NCBI GenBank assembly: GCA_003427395.1
Contig: BFEA01000271.1
Coordinates: 661,168-689,815, forward strand
Length of the DNA: 28,648 nucleotides
Origin: Chara braunii
Lineage: Eukaryota > Streptophyta > Charophyceae > Charales > Characeae
Direction of reading: 5' to 3'
Every line of letters starts with the position of its first letter. Position 1 is the stretch's first letter. Shown here in pieces: positions 10,204 through 19,443 of this stretch. A program made the position numbers and the translations under genes. The notes under the pieces were generated by a model, which saw only the letters and a program-made list of their open reading frames with translations, searched no databases and had not been told where the DNA came from.

Positions 10204-11487
10204 TCACTTTTTCTCCTCGACCTCTTTTTGGTTGATACAGGATACATTCAGGTTTTGACTTCCAGGATTGTCATCTCGAGTCACTATTTCCGGAGGTAGC
10301 ATACCATCAAAGGTGATAACATTAACTTTAACCTTCTTCCTTTTATCCTTATTGGTCTTAGCCTGTTCTATGATAACTGCTCGCATCCCTCCTTTGACTC
10401 GAAAATCTATCTTGTTCCAATTGGCATCACAGACGTGCCCATTGACATTCTTTTTGACAATCCCTTCTACGAGCTTCTTCTCTAGTATAGGGCACCGAGT
10501 TATAGTATGACCTTCCTCGTCACAATAATAATATCGGAATATCGGCTCTTCTCGGTCGCGCTTCTTCTTTTGTCTCTTTTTTCTCCTTCGCCTAGCGTCA
10601 TCATCACTACTCTCATCCTCACTCTCACTATCTTCCTTTTGCTTCTCCTTCTTTCTTTCTTCCTTACCTTCTTCGGTTCCATCAAGTGCTTGAGTTGCTG
10701 GGGCAGGAAGGGTTAACTTTTCGAAGCTACCAAGCTTAACAAGAAGACCAAGGATCTCTTCGGCCTTCAAGTTTCCTCCCTTAGCTGCCTCAACATTTCC
10801 TTCTCTTGCACTAGTGATTGCTTTCATCTGTTCCAGAGACCACTTCCGGTTTGACACCGAAGGTAGTTCACGGACCATCTCAACCACTTCATCCCATTTC
10901 AGATGATAATGAGCAGCACGACTTACCACACTCTTTCTTTCACCCTCTACAAAATTAGTTAGCAGGACATGACACTTCTGGGCCTCATCTAGGAAAGGTA
11001 CTCTCCGCGCAACCCGCTTAAAATTCTCTAGGAATTGATCAAGGGTTGCATATTTAGAGCGTCGCACTTCCAACAAATTTTGCATAGTTGTTGGAACGTC
11101 ATACTTCGCGTATTCTTCTAGCATCTTTTGTCTAACCTCGACCCATGTTGTCAGTCTTTGTGTCGTTTTTGTCACCGACACCCTCATCTTAGGCTCAACA
11201 TAGGCTAGCAGAGCTTTCAACTTCTGTTTGTCCGACCAACCGTGGCTCATACCGAAGACATCATAGTCTTCCAGGAACTCCCTAACTTTGGTTCCATCAA
11301 AGCAGGGTATGTTCTCTGGAGGTACCTAAGCTCTTGGAAGGTCTTGACGAACATTCATAGTGTCCATCCCGGTCTTCATGACCTCTATTCTTTTCAACAT
11401 TTCTTGTAGAATAATGGTAGTGGTCACTTCTCCGTCACCTGCGGAGGAACTAGCAAGTTTCTGTCTTGCGTCCGGTCCCCTTACCAT
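10204..11487 (-). pseudogene. gag: Gag: capsid and nucleocapsid region
   Basis: Gag packages the element RNA into a cytoplasmic particle. I place the start at ATG 11487-11485, 25 bases after the preceding ORF's stop. The frame then meets TAG at 11326-11328, directly before a typical capsid beginning (PCFDGTKVREFLEDYD), so the open stretch from 11250 is only part of the gene. The retrotransposon gag core covers roughly residues 1-150 of that stretch. A charged region rich in K/E/D/R (about 193-235) precedes one CCHC-type knuckle, but its first cysteine is tyrosine: Y240-x2-C243-x4-H248-x4-C253. TAT for TGT is one G-to-A change. Gag ends at TGA 10204-10206 and pol continues in the same frame, so the ancestral product was a single Gag-Pol ORF. 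Confidence 0.88.
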
Positions 11488-11512
11488 CTTGTCTGATTTA
11501 TTGGTTAAACTC

Positions 11513-11935
11513 CTATTTCTTCCTGAACCTTTTCTCTCTTATGATTGCGTTTAGAATTGGTTCCCAGTTTTTGCCGTCCGTAAAACTTTCCGGCAAAACT
11601 GGTTCGGGGAACCTATCAAACACAATCGGAGTTAGGTTACTCACTACTCTTGCTCCTTTTCTTTCTAACTCTCTCCTTTCTTGATTAACTGTATTACTAA
11701 TCCGGCTTCGAAAAAATTCGTGATCCGTCCCTCTCTCTCTTAATGAGGGAACATAGGGTTGGATATTGTACTCACCAGTGTTAAGGAACTTCACTACAAG
11801 GATATACGTCTGCCCAGGTGCGTGTTTCTCCTCTAGGGATATGCAGCGTTCTATCTTGTACGGGAAAGCTCCTCCGCTGGTAAAAGGAACTAGGGCGTCT
11901 AGTGTTGCCGTGACTGCCGGACAATAACCAGACAT
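11513..11935 (-). CDS. Unknown tandem-family ORF, copy E (next to gag)
   Basis: A 140-residue ORF, the fifth and last member of the tandem family upstream of gag. Family blocks: GGAFPYKIERC near residues 21-31, the KFLNTGEYN block near 49-57, and FPEPVLPESFTDGKNWEPIL near 107-126, followed by N-A-I-I-R. It is the most intact member. It has no signal peptide or membrane segment, and I see no catalytic signature. The stop is 25 bases before the gag ATG, in a different frame. The function is unknown. It is co-oriented with gag and inside the element, so expression from the LTR promoter is inferred. Confidence 0.7.
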   Translation of the reverse strand: MSGYCPAVTATLDALVPFTSGGAFPYKIERCISLEEKHAPGQTYILVVKFLNTGEYNIQPYVPSLRERGTDHEFFRSRISNTVNQERRELERKGARVVSNLTPIVFDRFPEPVLPESFTDGKNWEPILNAIIREKRFRKK

Positions 11936-12058
11936 TGCCTAGTCCCTAGCGAACTTCATGATTCTTCTTTGTCTCTTCGATACGTCTAATCTTTTACAGC
12001 GGCTACTAAGTCTTTTAACTAGAATCCTCAATAGAGGCACTGCTCCACTTTCTATCTC

Positions 12059-12598
12059 TTAAGACAATATTAAGGATCGGCTCCCAGTTCTCACCATTGA
12101 CAAAGCTATTTGAATAGGAGGACTTGGGAAACCTTCATACTCAGTAGGCTCCACACTCCAGGTAACTTTCTTACCTTCCTTCTTGAGTTCGTTTCTGTAT
12201 TTACAAACGTGACTAAGTGCCCACTCGTGACACCCAATATACCGCCGCCAAATCTTCCTAGTCACTGGACTGTATAAATGCACGTTATATTCATTAGTCT
12301 CTAGGAAGCGAGGTACTAACACATGCATTTTTTCTTCTGCCTCAGGTATGGCTAAGACAGTGTATCTCTTAATCTTATAAGGAAACGTCCCTCCTACCGT
12401 CAAGGATTCAAAATCCCGGAGTAGGCGGGAGATGACCGAAGAATTAATATCGGGTAATACCCTTCCTTCAGCCTTCTCCCAAATATGCCTGCTTCCTAGG
12501 AAACCAACATTCTCCTCAACCATAACAGACTCCTTTCCATTATCAGGTGAGGGAAAATTCAAGAGAAGCTTCGTCTTGAACTTCGAATCGTCGAACAA
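12059..12598 (-). pseudogene. Unknown tandem-family ORF, copy D (frameshifted)
   Basis: The family domain begins near residue 66 (GGTFPYKIKR), with VPRFLETNEYNVHLY near 95-109 and KKVTWSVEPTEYEGFPSPP near 142-160. The frame is then lost around 12100-12116: in the next phase the sequence resumes the family's FVNGENWEPILN block, so a small indel broke the gene. The first 60 residues (KFKTKLLLNFPSPD) do not belong to the shared domain and may be the displaced C-terminal part of copy C. Confidence 0.65.
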
Positions 12599-12686
12599 AG
12601 GTATCGGAAAACAGAGTCTTCGGTCGCATGACTAAGTCATTCTGTCTTGTCTTACCAACCACGGTAATAACTTCTAAAAAAGGGCC

Positions 12687-13067
12687 CTAATCTCTCCTGT
12701 CAGTGAAGCTATCCGTAGTCAGAAAACTAGGGAGTCTTTCGAATTGCTTGATTCGTTTCCCCCAAGTCAGTTTCTCATGCAAGTTTCGAAGCAGTTCCCT
12801 TATCCTCGAGAGGTGAGTGTACACTTTCCTCAGACACTCTAAATAGCCTTCTTCCTCTTTTATTCCTTCTCGAGCACAAACCCTCACGTCAAGCTCGTCC
12901 GTCTTGAGAAATCTAACCACTGGAACATAGAATACTAAACGCCCTTCCTTACAGACGTCGGGTCTCAATATCTCAAACGGACTGTCAGTCTCAGTTACTT
13001 TATCTAACCACCCTCTACCAATGGTCATAGTTGCAATTGACGTAGAGTTCTCACATTCCAGTATCAT
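12687..13067 (-). pseudogene. Unknown tandem-family ORF, copy C (nonsense at conserved Trp)
   Basis: The most divergent member. The PVVRFLKTDELDVR block is clear near residues 48-61, and KLTWGKRIKQFERLPS matches the third block. The N-terminal FPY block is poor. The ORF stops at TAG 12687-12689 exactly where the other copies have the tryptophan of DGxNW; the frame continues beyond with GPFLEVI, matching their W-x-P-I/V-L-N. Its ATG (13067) overlaps the TGA that ends the extended frame of copy B (ATGA). Confidence 0.65.
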
Positions 13068-13132
13068 TGTCTTGGGCTGCTCCTAGCGCCTCTAACCATA
13101 CTGTCCGTAGGACGCCGTTTAGATAGGATGGT

Positions 13133-13798
13133 CTAATCTCTCGCATGCAACATCACTCTCCTGCCATCCGAACTCTTGCAATCCAGCAGATGCCTAATCT
13201 TAGTCTGATCCGTAATTGCTCTAAAAGCAGCCGCCCTCATAAGCTCAAGGTAGTGCTCTACCATGCGAATCTCATCGCGCCTGCCTAGCCTAGTGTCGCA
13301 TCTTTTTACGGCCCCGATGACAGTCGCTCGTTGCTCATCTAGATAGACCTCGAAGCAGAAGCTCTCTCCGTCATCAGGAATGTAGACATCTCTTGGCATG
13401 GTACACCACACTCGGTCCTTAAGTACCGCGTTGAGGACTGGTCCCCAGTCGTTCCCGTCGCATAAGCTAGCGGGCACAGACGGACTTGGGAATCTCTCAA
13501 ACTCTCTAGGCAAGACACTGCAAGTCACTTTCTTCCCTCGTTGTCTTAGCAACAATCTTTCATCCAGAACATATTCAGCAGCAGCTATCCAACATGCCTC
13601 GTAATTGATCCCTCTCCTTGTCCCAGCAGCTACGTATGGCCTCACATCATAGTCATCCGTATCAAGAAACCGAGCTACAAGGACGTACAAGATCACTGAG
13701 TCGTGCTGACAAGTCACACACCTCTCAATGACGTACGGGAAGGCACCCACAGCCGTGATCCTAGTCAGCGCCTCTATCGCTTTCGTTACTGCTGACAT
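13133..13798 (-). CDS. Unknown tandem-family ORF, copy B (long form)
   Basis: A 221-residue ORF and the longest member. Residues about 10-125 are the shared domain: AVGAFPYVIERC near 16-27, the LVARFLDTDDYDVRPYV block near 41-57, KKVTCSVLPREFERFPSPSV near 91-110 and DGNDWGPVLN near 116-125. Residues about 130-221 form a second domain (DVYIPDDGESFCFEVYL, then basic/helical sequence) that is absent from copy A and unclear in others. The start ATG overlaps the end of copy A by 38 bases in another frame. The ORF ends at TAG 13133-13135, after which the frame stays open for 22 codons. The function is unknown. Confidence 0.7.
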   Translation of the reverse strand: MSAVTKAIEALTRITAVGAFPYVIERCVTCQHDSVILYVLVARFLDTDDYDVRPYVAAGTRRGINYEACWIAAAEYVLDERLLLRQRGKKVTCSVLPREFERFPSPSVPASLCDGNDWGPVLNAVLKDRVWCTMPRDVYIPDDGESFCFEVYLDEQRATVIGAVKRCDTRLGRRDEIRMVEHYLELMRAAAFRAITDQTKIRHLLDCKSSDGRRVMLHARD

Positions 13799-14204
13799 TG
13801 ACTACTTTCCAGGTTTGCCTCCTCAGTGCTGCATTGATAATTGGCTGCCAGTTCCTACCGTCACAGAATCCTTTAGGTACTGGCGGGGTATGAATCTTCT
13901 TATAAATCCTAGGTAGTAAGCTCCAACTCGCTTTTATCCCTTGTTGTCTCAATTGATCCCTCTCGGCTTTGACACATTCCACTATGACAATCTAGTTGGT
14001 AAAGAAACTCGGATCCCGACCAGTCCCTTCTAGGACGTAAGGTCGAATATCATAATCATCAGTGTCGAGGAATCTAGAGACAAACACATGCACAGTCGTT
14101 GTATTTTTCACACAAGTAATGCATTTGACAAACATATAAGGGAAGACACCACCGCAGGTGACACGAGTTAGGGTTTCTAGGACATTATACTCTTCAGTCA
14201 TCAT
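13761..14204 (-). pseudogene. Unknown tandem-family ORF, copy A (first after the PBS)
   Basis: One reading frame interrupted by a single in-frame TAG at 13992-13994. Before it: GGVFPYMFVKC near residues 18-28 and FVSRFLDTDDYDIRPYV near 41-57. After it: the RQQGIKASWSLLPR and PKGFCDGRNWQPIINAALRR blocks. It starts ATGATGACTGAAGAG about 240 bases downstream of the primer-binding site, so it is the first ORF an LTR transcript would present. It is closest to copy B (both carry RFLDTDDYD). Confidence 0.7.
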
Positions 14205-14440
14205 CTGGTTTCTGACTTATGGACTTCTCAAGCGAAGGGTCCAGAAAACAAATTCCAAACCCTTGCTTGCAGGTCTGAATCACTTCAGATAGACATCTGC
14301 AAGAGGTCCCTCCTCTCAGGGCTCCTCTAACCGAAAGTCTTTCTGACCTGAGCTAGACCTTGTACGAAATATGCTAGACTGCTGCCTAGTCACATAATAT
14401 TGTGACCAAGGTCCGCTCCCAGGAACTCAAGATTTTTGAG
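14205..14440 (-). other. Leader between PBS and first ORF
   Basis: About 235 bases of untranslated leader in the element's sense. Nothing clear is seen beyond position; packaging signals would be expected here but none can be identified by eye. Confidence 0.5.
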
Positions 14441-14458
14441 TCCCCGGCAACGGAGCTA
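14441..14458 (-). promoter_or_regulatory. Primer-binding site, tRNA-Asp type (16/18)
   Basis: Minus strand TAGCTCCGTTGCCGGGGA compared with TGGCGCCGTTGCCGGGGA, the complement of the 3' end of plant tRNA-Asp used by Athila-type elements. The two mismatches are at positions 2 and 5. It starts 4 bases inside the LTR end. It fixes the element's orientation as minus and the LTR boundary at 14463. Confidence 0.8.
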
Positions 14459-14982
14459 TTTTTGTCGCGCCCCCACTGCTTCAAGGGTACGGTTAGATAT
14501 CCTTCCCCGGACCAAGCTCAATGGGTTGGAGGACTCGCAGGCTGTCACGCAGGATTTTGATAGGTATAAAAATAGATGTGTATTCAGAGGCAGTCACACT
14601 TCGTCATACAGCCGAGCAGTCAGGGTTATCCCCCCTGCCAGCGACGACACGGCTTAGAGTGAGGCGTTCGGGTTTATCGCTTGCACCTGACCCCGTATAA
14701 AGGATAGACCCAAGGTCACCGGAGTCCCTATCATTCAGGAGTCCTTAAAGCTGCCTTGAATGTAACCTGTGTAAAGTAAGGAGGAAAATAACATACATGC
14801 ATCATAGAGCAATTGATACTGACAAAATGAGAAAACCAGAAACCAAACTCTGCAAGAGTATGACCAGAGATACGAGACTGAAAAGTAGTACACAGTGTAT
14901 GCAAGGAGCAGCCATCGGAGGGTTGCAGTCACTAATAAATAATAATGTCGTAAAACATCAAAGTGACCGAAAAGAGAGAACC

Positions 14983-15456
14983 TCAATCAATGATAATAAG
15001 CGGTACCCCCTCGTGAGTAGGTGTTGTCGTCTGGGGCTCCATATCTGGCGCCTCGTCATTGAGAACTCGCGTGGCTATCGACCCTGGAACCACGTAGCTG
15101 ATGTCGAGAGGCGCTGCTGGATCAATATTGCAGATATAGGTCATGCATCTAGCCGTCTCCTCGTCTGCGATGCTCCTTAGAGATAGATCCTTCGCAAGAA
15201 TGATATCGCCTGAAACTCTAATCAATATCTCAATACGTCCTGTCCCACCAGAGTAGATATAGGAAACCTCGAGAAAACGATCTCCGTAAAGAGGCTTCCG
15301 ATAAACCTGCATAGCAAAGTCTGTCCCGACCAAATCACTATAGCCATCTCCGAGGTATGGGACCGGACCCTCCCCTCTTGGGGGACCAACAACTGTCTCA
15401 GACCTAGGGTCGTCTGACATGTAGGAGTCAATCACCCTCAAGAAGATACCGTGCAA
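14983..15456 (-). pseudogene. ORF inside the LTR, downstream part
   Basis: A 157-codon open frame on the element's sense strand; a more natural start is the ATG of MSDDPRSE at about residue 13. Composition is balanced and protein-like (YSDLVGTDFAMQVYRKPLYG, then EVSYIYSGGTGRIEILIRVS and DISYVVPGSIATRVL), with no homopolymer bias. It shares its phase with the ORF upstream (15984-15625), so both may be parts of one protein. I do not recognise a family. Its place within the LTR means it would exist twice per element. Confidence 0.45.
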
Positions 15457-15984
15457 GAAGATGTGCGATCCTCCTCAATGTCGCCCTCCGACGTCTCCGC
15501 TCGCTGGTCTCCAGCGCTCCTGTTGTTGTCCACAAACTCAACCCCTGTGAGTGTCCCAGTCGAAATAATCGCCAAGATCAAGGTCACTCACAGAGCAGGG
15601 CTCCAAATCCGACTCATCTGTCTCTTATTTCGGGACACATGTAGTGATTGGGACTCCAGATTTGGTTTTTTCTCTTTGGATCCGGTCGTCCTTCCGCCTC
15701 TTCTCCTTGCTGCGGGGCTCACTAAGGGGCTTGGGGTTGCATCCGTCAAAATCAAAGAGCACACCCCCAGGAGCTGAAGGTACGCGAGGAAACACCACGT
15801 GCAACCAGTTGTCCCTGCAAAATATGTAATCCACAATCCTGTCGTATATGGTGCCCTTCACTCCCGTCTCTGCCCCCTTAACCGAGTAGGTGATCACGAG
15901 CGTGTGTCTCGAAGTCCAGGACTCATTAGCCCTCATAGTGAAACTCTGATGTCCCACATATCTGTAGTAGAACCTCTCAATCAA
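15457..15984 (-). pseudogene. ORF inside the LTR, upstream part
   Basis: The open stretch 15984-15625 (119 codons) reads IERFYYRYVGHQSFTMRANE, then a DRIVDYIFCRDNWLHVVFPR block and a basic KEKRRKDDRIQREK segment. It ends at TAA 15625-15627, but the same frame continues with acidic sequence (SDLEPCSVSDLDLGDYFDWD) to a TGA near 15540. From there an adjacent frame stays acidic/serine-rich. This suggests one ORF broken by a nonsense codon and a frameshift. No ATG opens it, so an upstream exon or loss of the start is possible. Function unknown. Confidence 0.4.
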
Positions 15985-16099
15985 TCTACCCCACTTAGGG
16001 GTAGTTTACGACGTCGGGCCAGCTTGGATGAAATGCACACTCTCACTGATGCAAATACTCCCTCCAAGGCCTGGCCGGATAGCAATCAGCAACTCAATG

Positions 16100-16440
16100 G
16101 GGAGGCCTGTATGAATGGCCTGACTGCAACTCGATATAGGGCCCGCCTGAATGGGCCCGGCTGAACAACAACTCAATATAAAGCCTGCCTGAATGGGCCC
16201 GACTGAACAACAACTCAATATAAAGCCCGCCTGAATGTGCCCGACGTAACAGCAGCTATCTCAGAAGAAAGGGCCCGCCTGAAGGGGCCTGGCTGAAAAC
16301 TACACAATCTCGAGGTGTGGGCCCTCCTGAAGGGGCCCGACTGAACAGCAATAATCTCAAGTAGGCTCGCCTGAATAACAACAATCTCAAGTAGGCCCGC
16401 CGTAAGGGCCCGGCTGAACAGCAACTGGTCAATAGAACAT
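16100..16440. repeat. 42-bp minisatellite in LTR
   Basis: GAATGGGCCCG(G/A)CTGAACA units recur at 16149, 16191 and 16233 (period 42), each with ACTCAATATAAAG, and continue in diverged form to about 16440. Confidence 0.8.
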
Positions 16441-16639
16441 CTCATGCACAGGGACCAGTCATAAATGTTGAATGTACTAGGGCTAGACTGAGCCAGGTCA
16501 TCTGTGCAGGGACTGAGCTGCCAATGCTCCCTGTGCGAGGAAAAATATCACGTGCATGAGGTGTTGCTGATCAGCAAGGAGATAAATCAACAGGAGCACG
16601 ATGGCAAATCATCTCAGCAATCCTATGCTCGAACGCACT

Positions 16640-17230
16640 AGGGCTCGCACTCAAACAACAATATCCAGCCTGGGCGCACGCATATCCAGCGCAAGTGCAC
16701 ATGGGCGCACACTCAAATAACTATATTCAGCCTGGGCGCACACGTGTGCGCACTCTAATAGCAATGTGAGGCTAGGGCGCGCATGGGTGCGCACTCTAAC
16801 TGCAATGCCAAGCTTGGGCGTGCATGGGCACGCACTCTAACCGCAATGCCAAGCTTGGGCGCGCATGGGCACGCACTCTAAATGCAATGCCAATCTTGGG
16901 CGCGCATGGGCGCACACTTTAATTGCAATACCAAGCTTGGGCGTTCATAGGCGCGCACTCTAACTGCAATACCAAGCTTAGGCGCGCATGGGCGCGCACT
17001 CAAAAATAGAAATATCAGGTCTGGGCGCGCACGGGCGTGCTCCTAAAAATAATATCTGGTCTGGGGGCACGCGGGCGCGCACTTTAAAATAATATCTGGT
17101 TTGGGCGTGCGCGGGCGCGCACTTAAAAATGATATCTGGTCTGGGCGCACGCGGGCACGCACTTTAAAATAATATCTGGACTGGGCGCGCGCAGACGCGC
17201 ATTTAAAAATAATATCTGGTCTGGGCGCGC
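16640..17230. repeat. 40-41-bp GC-rich minisatellite in LTR
   Basis: GCAATGCCAAGCTTGGGC units recur at 16802, 16843 and 16884 (period 41). After about 17000 the unit changes to AATATCTGG(T/A)(C/T)TGGG with GCGCGC-rich spacers (period 40). About 14 copies. The alternating GCGCGC stretches have Z-DNA-forming composition. Confidence 0.8.
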
Positions 17231-17689
17231 GCTCTGTTGGTCAAATGAGAATATGCTTTGATGATCAGTCAAAACAGGATAAAGCATTGTCCAACTATTT
17301 TCTAAGCACTCGGTTGAGATGGGCACCTGTGCTTCAAGTTCAGCGGTGCGTGCCTCAGTGCACAATTCTGAACAATCAACTGTAGTGCGCGTCTGAACTC
17401 AAAGATGTTGTCTGCAGTGTGCGAAGAACTATCAGTCGTGCACACCTGAGCGCGCTGTTCCGATATGGTCAACAGGTATGGCGTCACACGGTGCACAGTT
17501 TACAGTTAACAGAAAGTTCTGATATGACATTCTGATATGGTGCGCATACGACGCACAGTTCGCAAACCGCTGAAAAAGTTCAGGTACGATTCTCGAATAC
17601 GGTGAGCACGCAACACTCAGCTACAAACCGCAAGATGCTTAGATATGGCTCTCAAACATGGTCCACAACAGCGCACAGGGATAAATAAC

Positions 17690-18240
17690 ACAAATGGTCC
17701 TCAAATACGACGCGCAACTGTGCACAGTGGCGAATAGCATAAATGGTCCTCAGATACGGCGCTCAACTGCGCACAGTGGCGAATAACACAAATGNCCCTC
17801 AGATACGGTGCTCAACTGCGCACAGTGGCGAATAGCACAAATAGTCCTCAGATACGGCGCTCAACTGCGCTCAGTGGCAAATAACACAAATGACCCTCAG
17901 ATACNNNNNNNNNNNNNNNNNNNNNNNNNNNNNNNNNNNNNNNNNNNNNNNNNNNNNNNNNNNNNNNNNNNNNNNNNNNNNNNNNNNNNNNNNNNNNNNN
18001 NNNNNNNNNNNNNNNNNNNNNNNNNNNNNNNNNNNNNNNNNNNNNNNNNNNNNNNNNNNNNNNNNNNNNGCGCACTGTGGTGAATAACTCAAATGGCCCT
18101 CAGATACGGCGCTCAACTGCGCACAGTGGCGAATAGCACAAATAGTCCTCAGATACGGCGCTCACCTGCGCTCAGTGGCAAATAGAACAAATGACCCTCA
18201 AGTACAGCGCGCTCTCTGCGCATAAATACAAATACTCAAA
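17690..18240. repeat. 49-bp minisatellite in LTR, interrupted by assembly gap
   Basis: Same unit as at 1-240. One ambiguous base is at 17795 and a run of N covers 17905-18069. The gap sits inside the array, so copy number here is not trustworthy. Confidence 0.85.
17905..18069. other. Assembly gap (165 N)
   Basis: A run of 165 N inside the tandem array; open frames crossing it are meaningless. The gap may conceal more repeat units, so the 6.08-kb LTR length is approximate. Confidence 1.
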
Positions 18241-18349
18241 TGTGACCCTCAAGTATAGTGTGCTCGTTGTGCACGACGAAATGCTCAATGTAACTGCGCA
18301 ATCAGCCTGGTGGGACTGGGCAAACAAAATCTATGAATTGGCTTGATAT

Positions 18350-18760
18350 GACTGCACTGGTGGTCTCGGAATCGGCTTGATACTCAGTATGATTGCACTG
18401 GCAGTCTCAAAATTGACTTGGTACTCAGTGTGACTGCGCTAGCAGTCTCAAAATCGACTTATTACTCAGTGTGATTGCGCTAGCAGTCTCAAAATCGGCT
18501 TGGTACTCAGTGTGACTGCGATAGCAGTCTCAAAATCGACTTGTTATTAAGTGTGACTCGCTAGCAGTCTCAAAATCAACTTGTTACTCAGCATGTCTTC
18601 GCTGACAATTTCAAAATCGGCTTGTTACTCAGCGTGACTGCGCTGGCAATCTCAAAATTGACTTGTTACTCGGCGTGACTGCGTTGGCAATCTCAAAATT
18701 GACTTGTTACTCAGTGTACTCAGCGTGACTGTGCTGGCAATCTCAAAATCGGTATTCCTA
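18350..18760. repeat. 41-bp minisatellite in LTR (second copy)
   Basis: Counterpart of 300-715, with the same unit order and point differences, for example loss of one base in a GACTCGCTAGC unit near 18556. Confidence 0.85.
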
Positions 18761-18770
18761 TTCAGAAAGC

Positions 18771-18985
18771 GCAATGTCACACTTCTGAAGTGTGCACAGT
18801 CGCGTTTCCCCGAGATCATTCAGACGTAATTTGTATGTTGGGCGCGCAGTGTCGCAATTTAAGTGCGCACAGTCGCAGTCCTTCAAGATCACTTTGGCAG
18901 AACTTTGCGGATAGATTAGGTGAAGCCGCACTTAAAAGCAATGACTTGCGCAATGTCGCATGTAAATGCGCACAGTCGCAGGGGC
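18771..18985. repeat. Three hairpin modules in LTR (second copy)
   Basis: Near-identical counterpart of 726-940. The only change I see in this block is T at 772 versus C at 18817, in a spacer. Confidence 0.6.
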
Positions 18986-19368
18986 ACTGGGTGCTCAGAA
19001 TAAGTTATCTCCGGCGCTTGATAAATTGACATACTCATCAGATTATGAATCGGTATACTCAGTTTGAGTACCTCTCAGCCCAGCCGATCAACAGACCATG
19101 AATCGGTATAGTTAGTTCAAGTGCCCCTTGTCGCAGCTAATCAGTAGACTTAATATGAGTGCCTTCTTGGCACAATGAGTTTGCACACAGCGGATACAAT
19201 GCTCGTCGGTGCTCATCTCAAGGTAAACCCTTTGATTCAGTACAAGAGCGCACAGTTCATGGTCTATCATCAGATACAGTACTCAGAGATGGTGCGCACG
19301 GATCAGATACAGCGTACCTACTACCCATGGAGGGTTAGTAAAAAAAAAGAAAAAAACCTGGAGCGGTT

Positions 19369-19443
19369 GGAAAAAAAAAGGAGAGAGAAGAGAAGAGAAG
19401 AGGAGAAGAGAAGAGGAGAAGAGAAGAGGAGGGAAGAGAAGGG
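19369..19443 (+). repeat. 75-nt polypurine run in LTR (second copy)
   Basis: Counterpart of 1324-1400, with internal AAGAGAAGAGGAG units gained relative to the other LTR and loss of others. Confidence 0.8.

Noticed and set aside
10507-10716. Plus-strand leucine/serine-rich ORFs opposite gag and pol (also 9178-9594, 8703-8981, 10268-10510)
   Set aside because: They are reverse-strand shadows of lysine/glutamate-rich coding sequence.
5992-11487. Alternative genetic code with TAG or TGA read as an amino acid
   Set aside because: Both TAG and TGA would need reassignment, frameshifts are also present, and TGA also occurs at positions expected to be Trp or Arg. Decay of one copy by transitions is simpler.
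14436-14657. Plus-strand ORF over the PBS/LTR junction
   Set aside because: It crosses the PBS and LTR end on the antisense strand; no protein features.
17808-18116. Open frames across the N gap
   Set aside because: They consist mostly of undefined residues within a tandem repeat.
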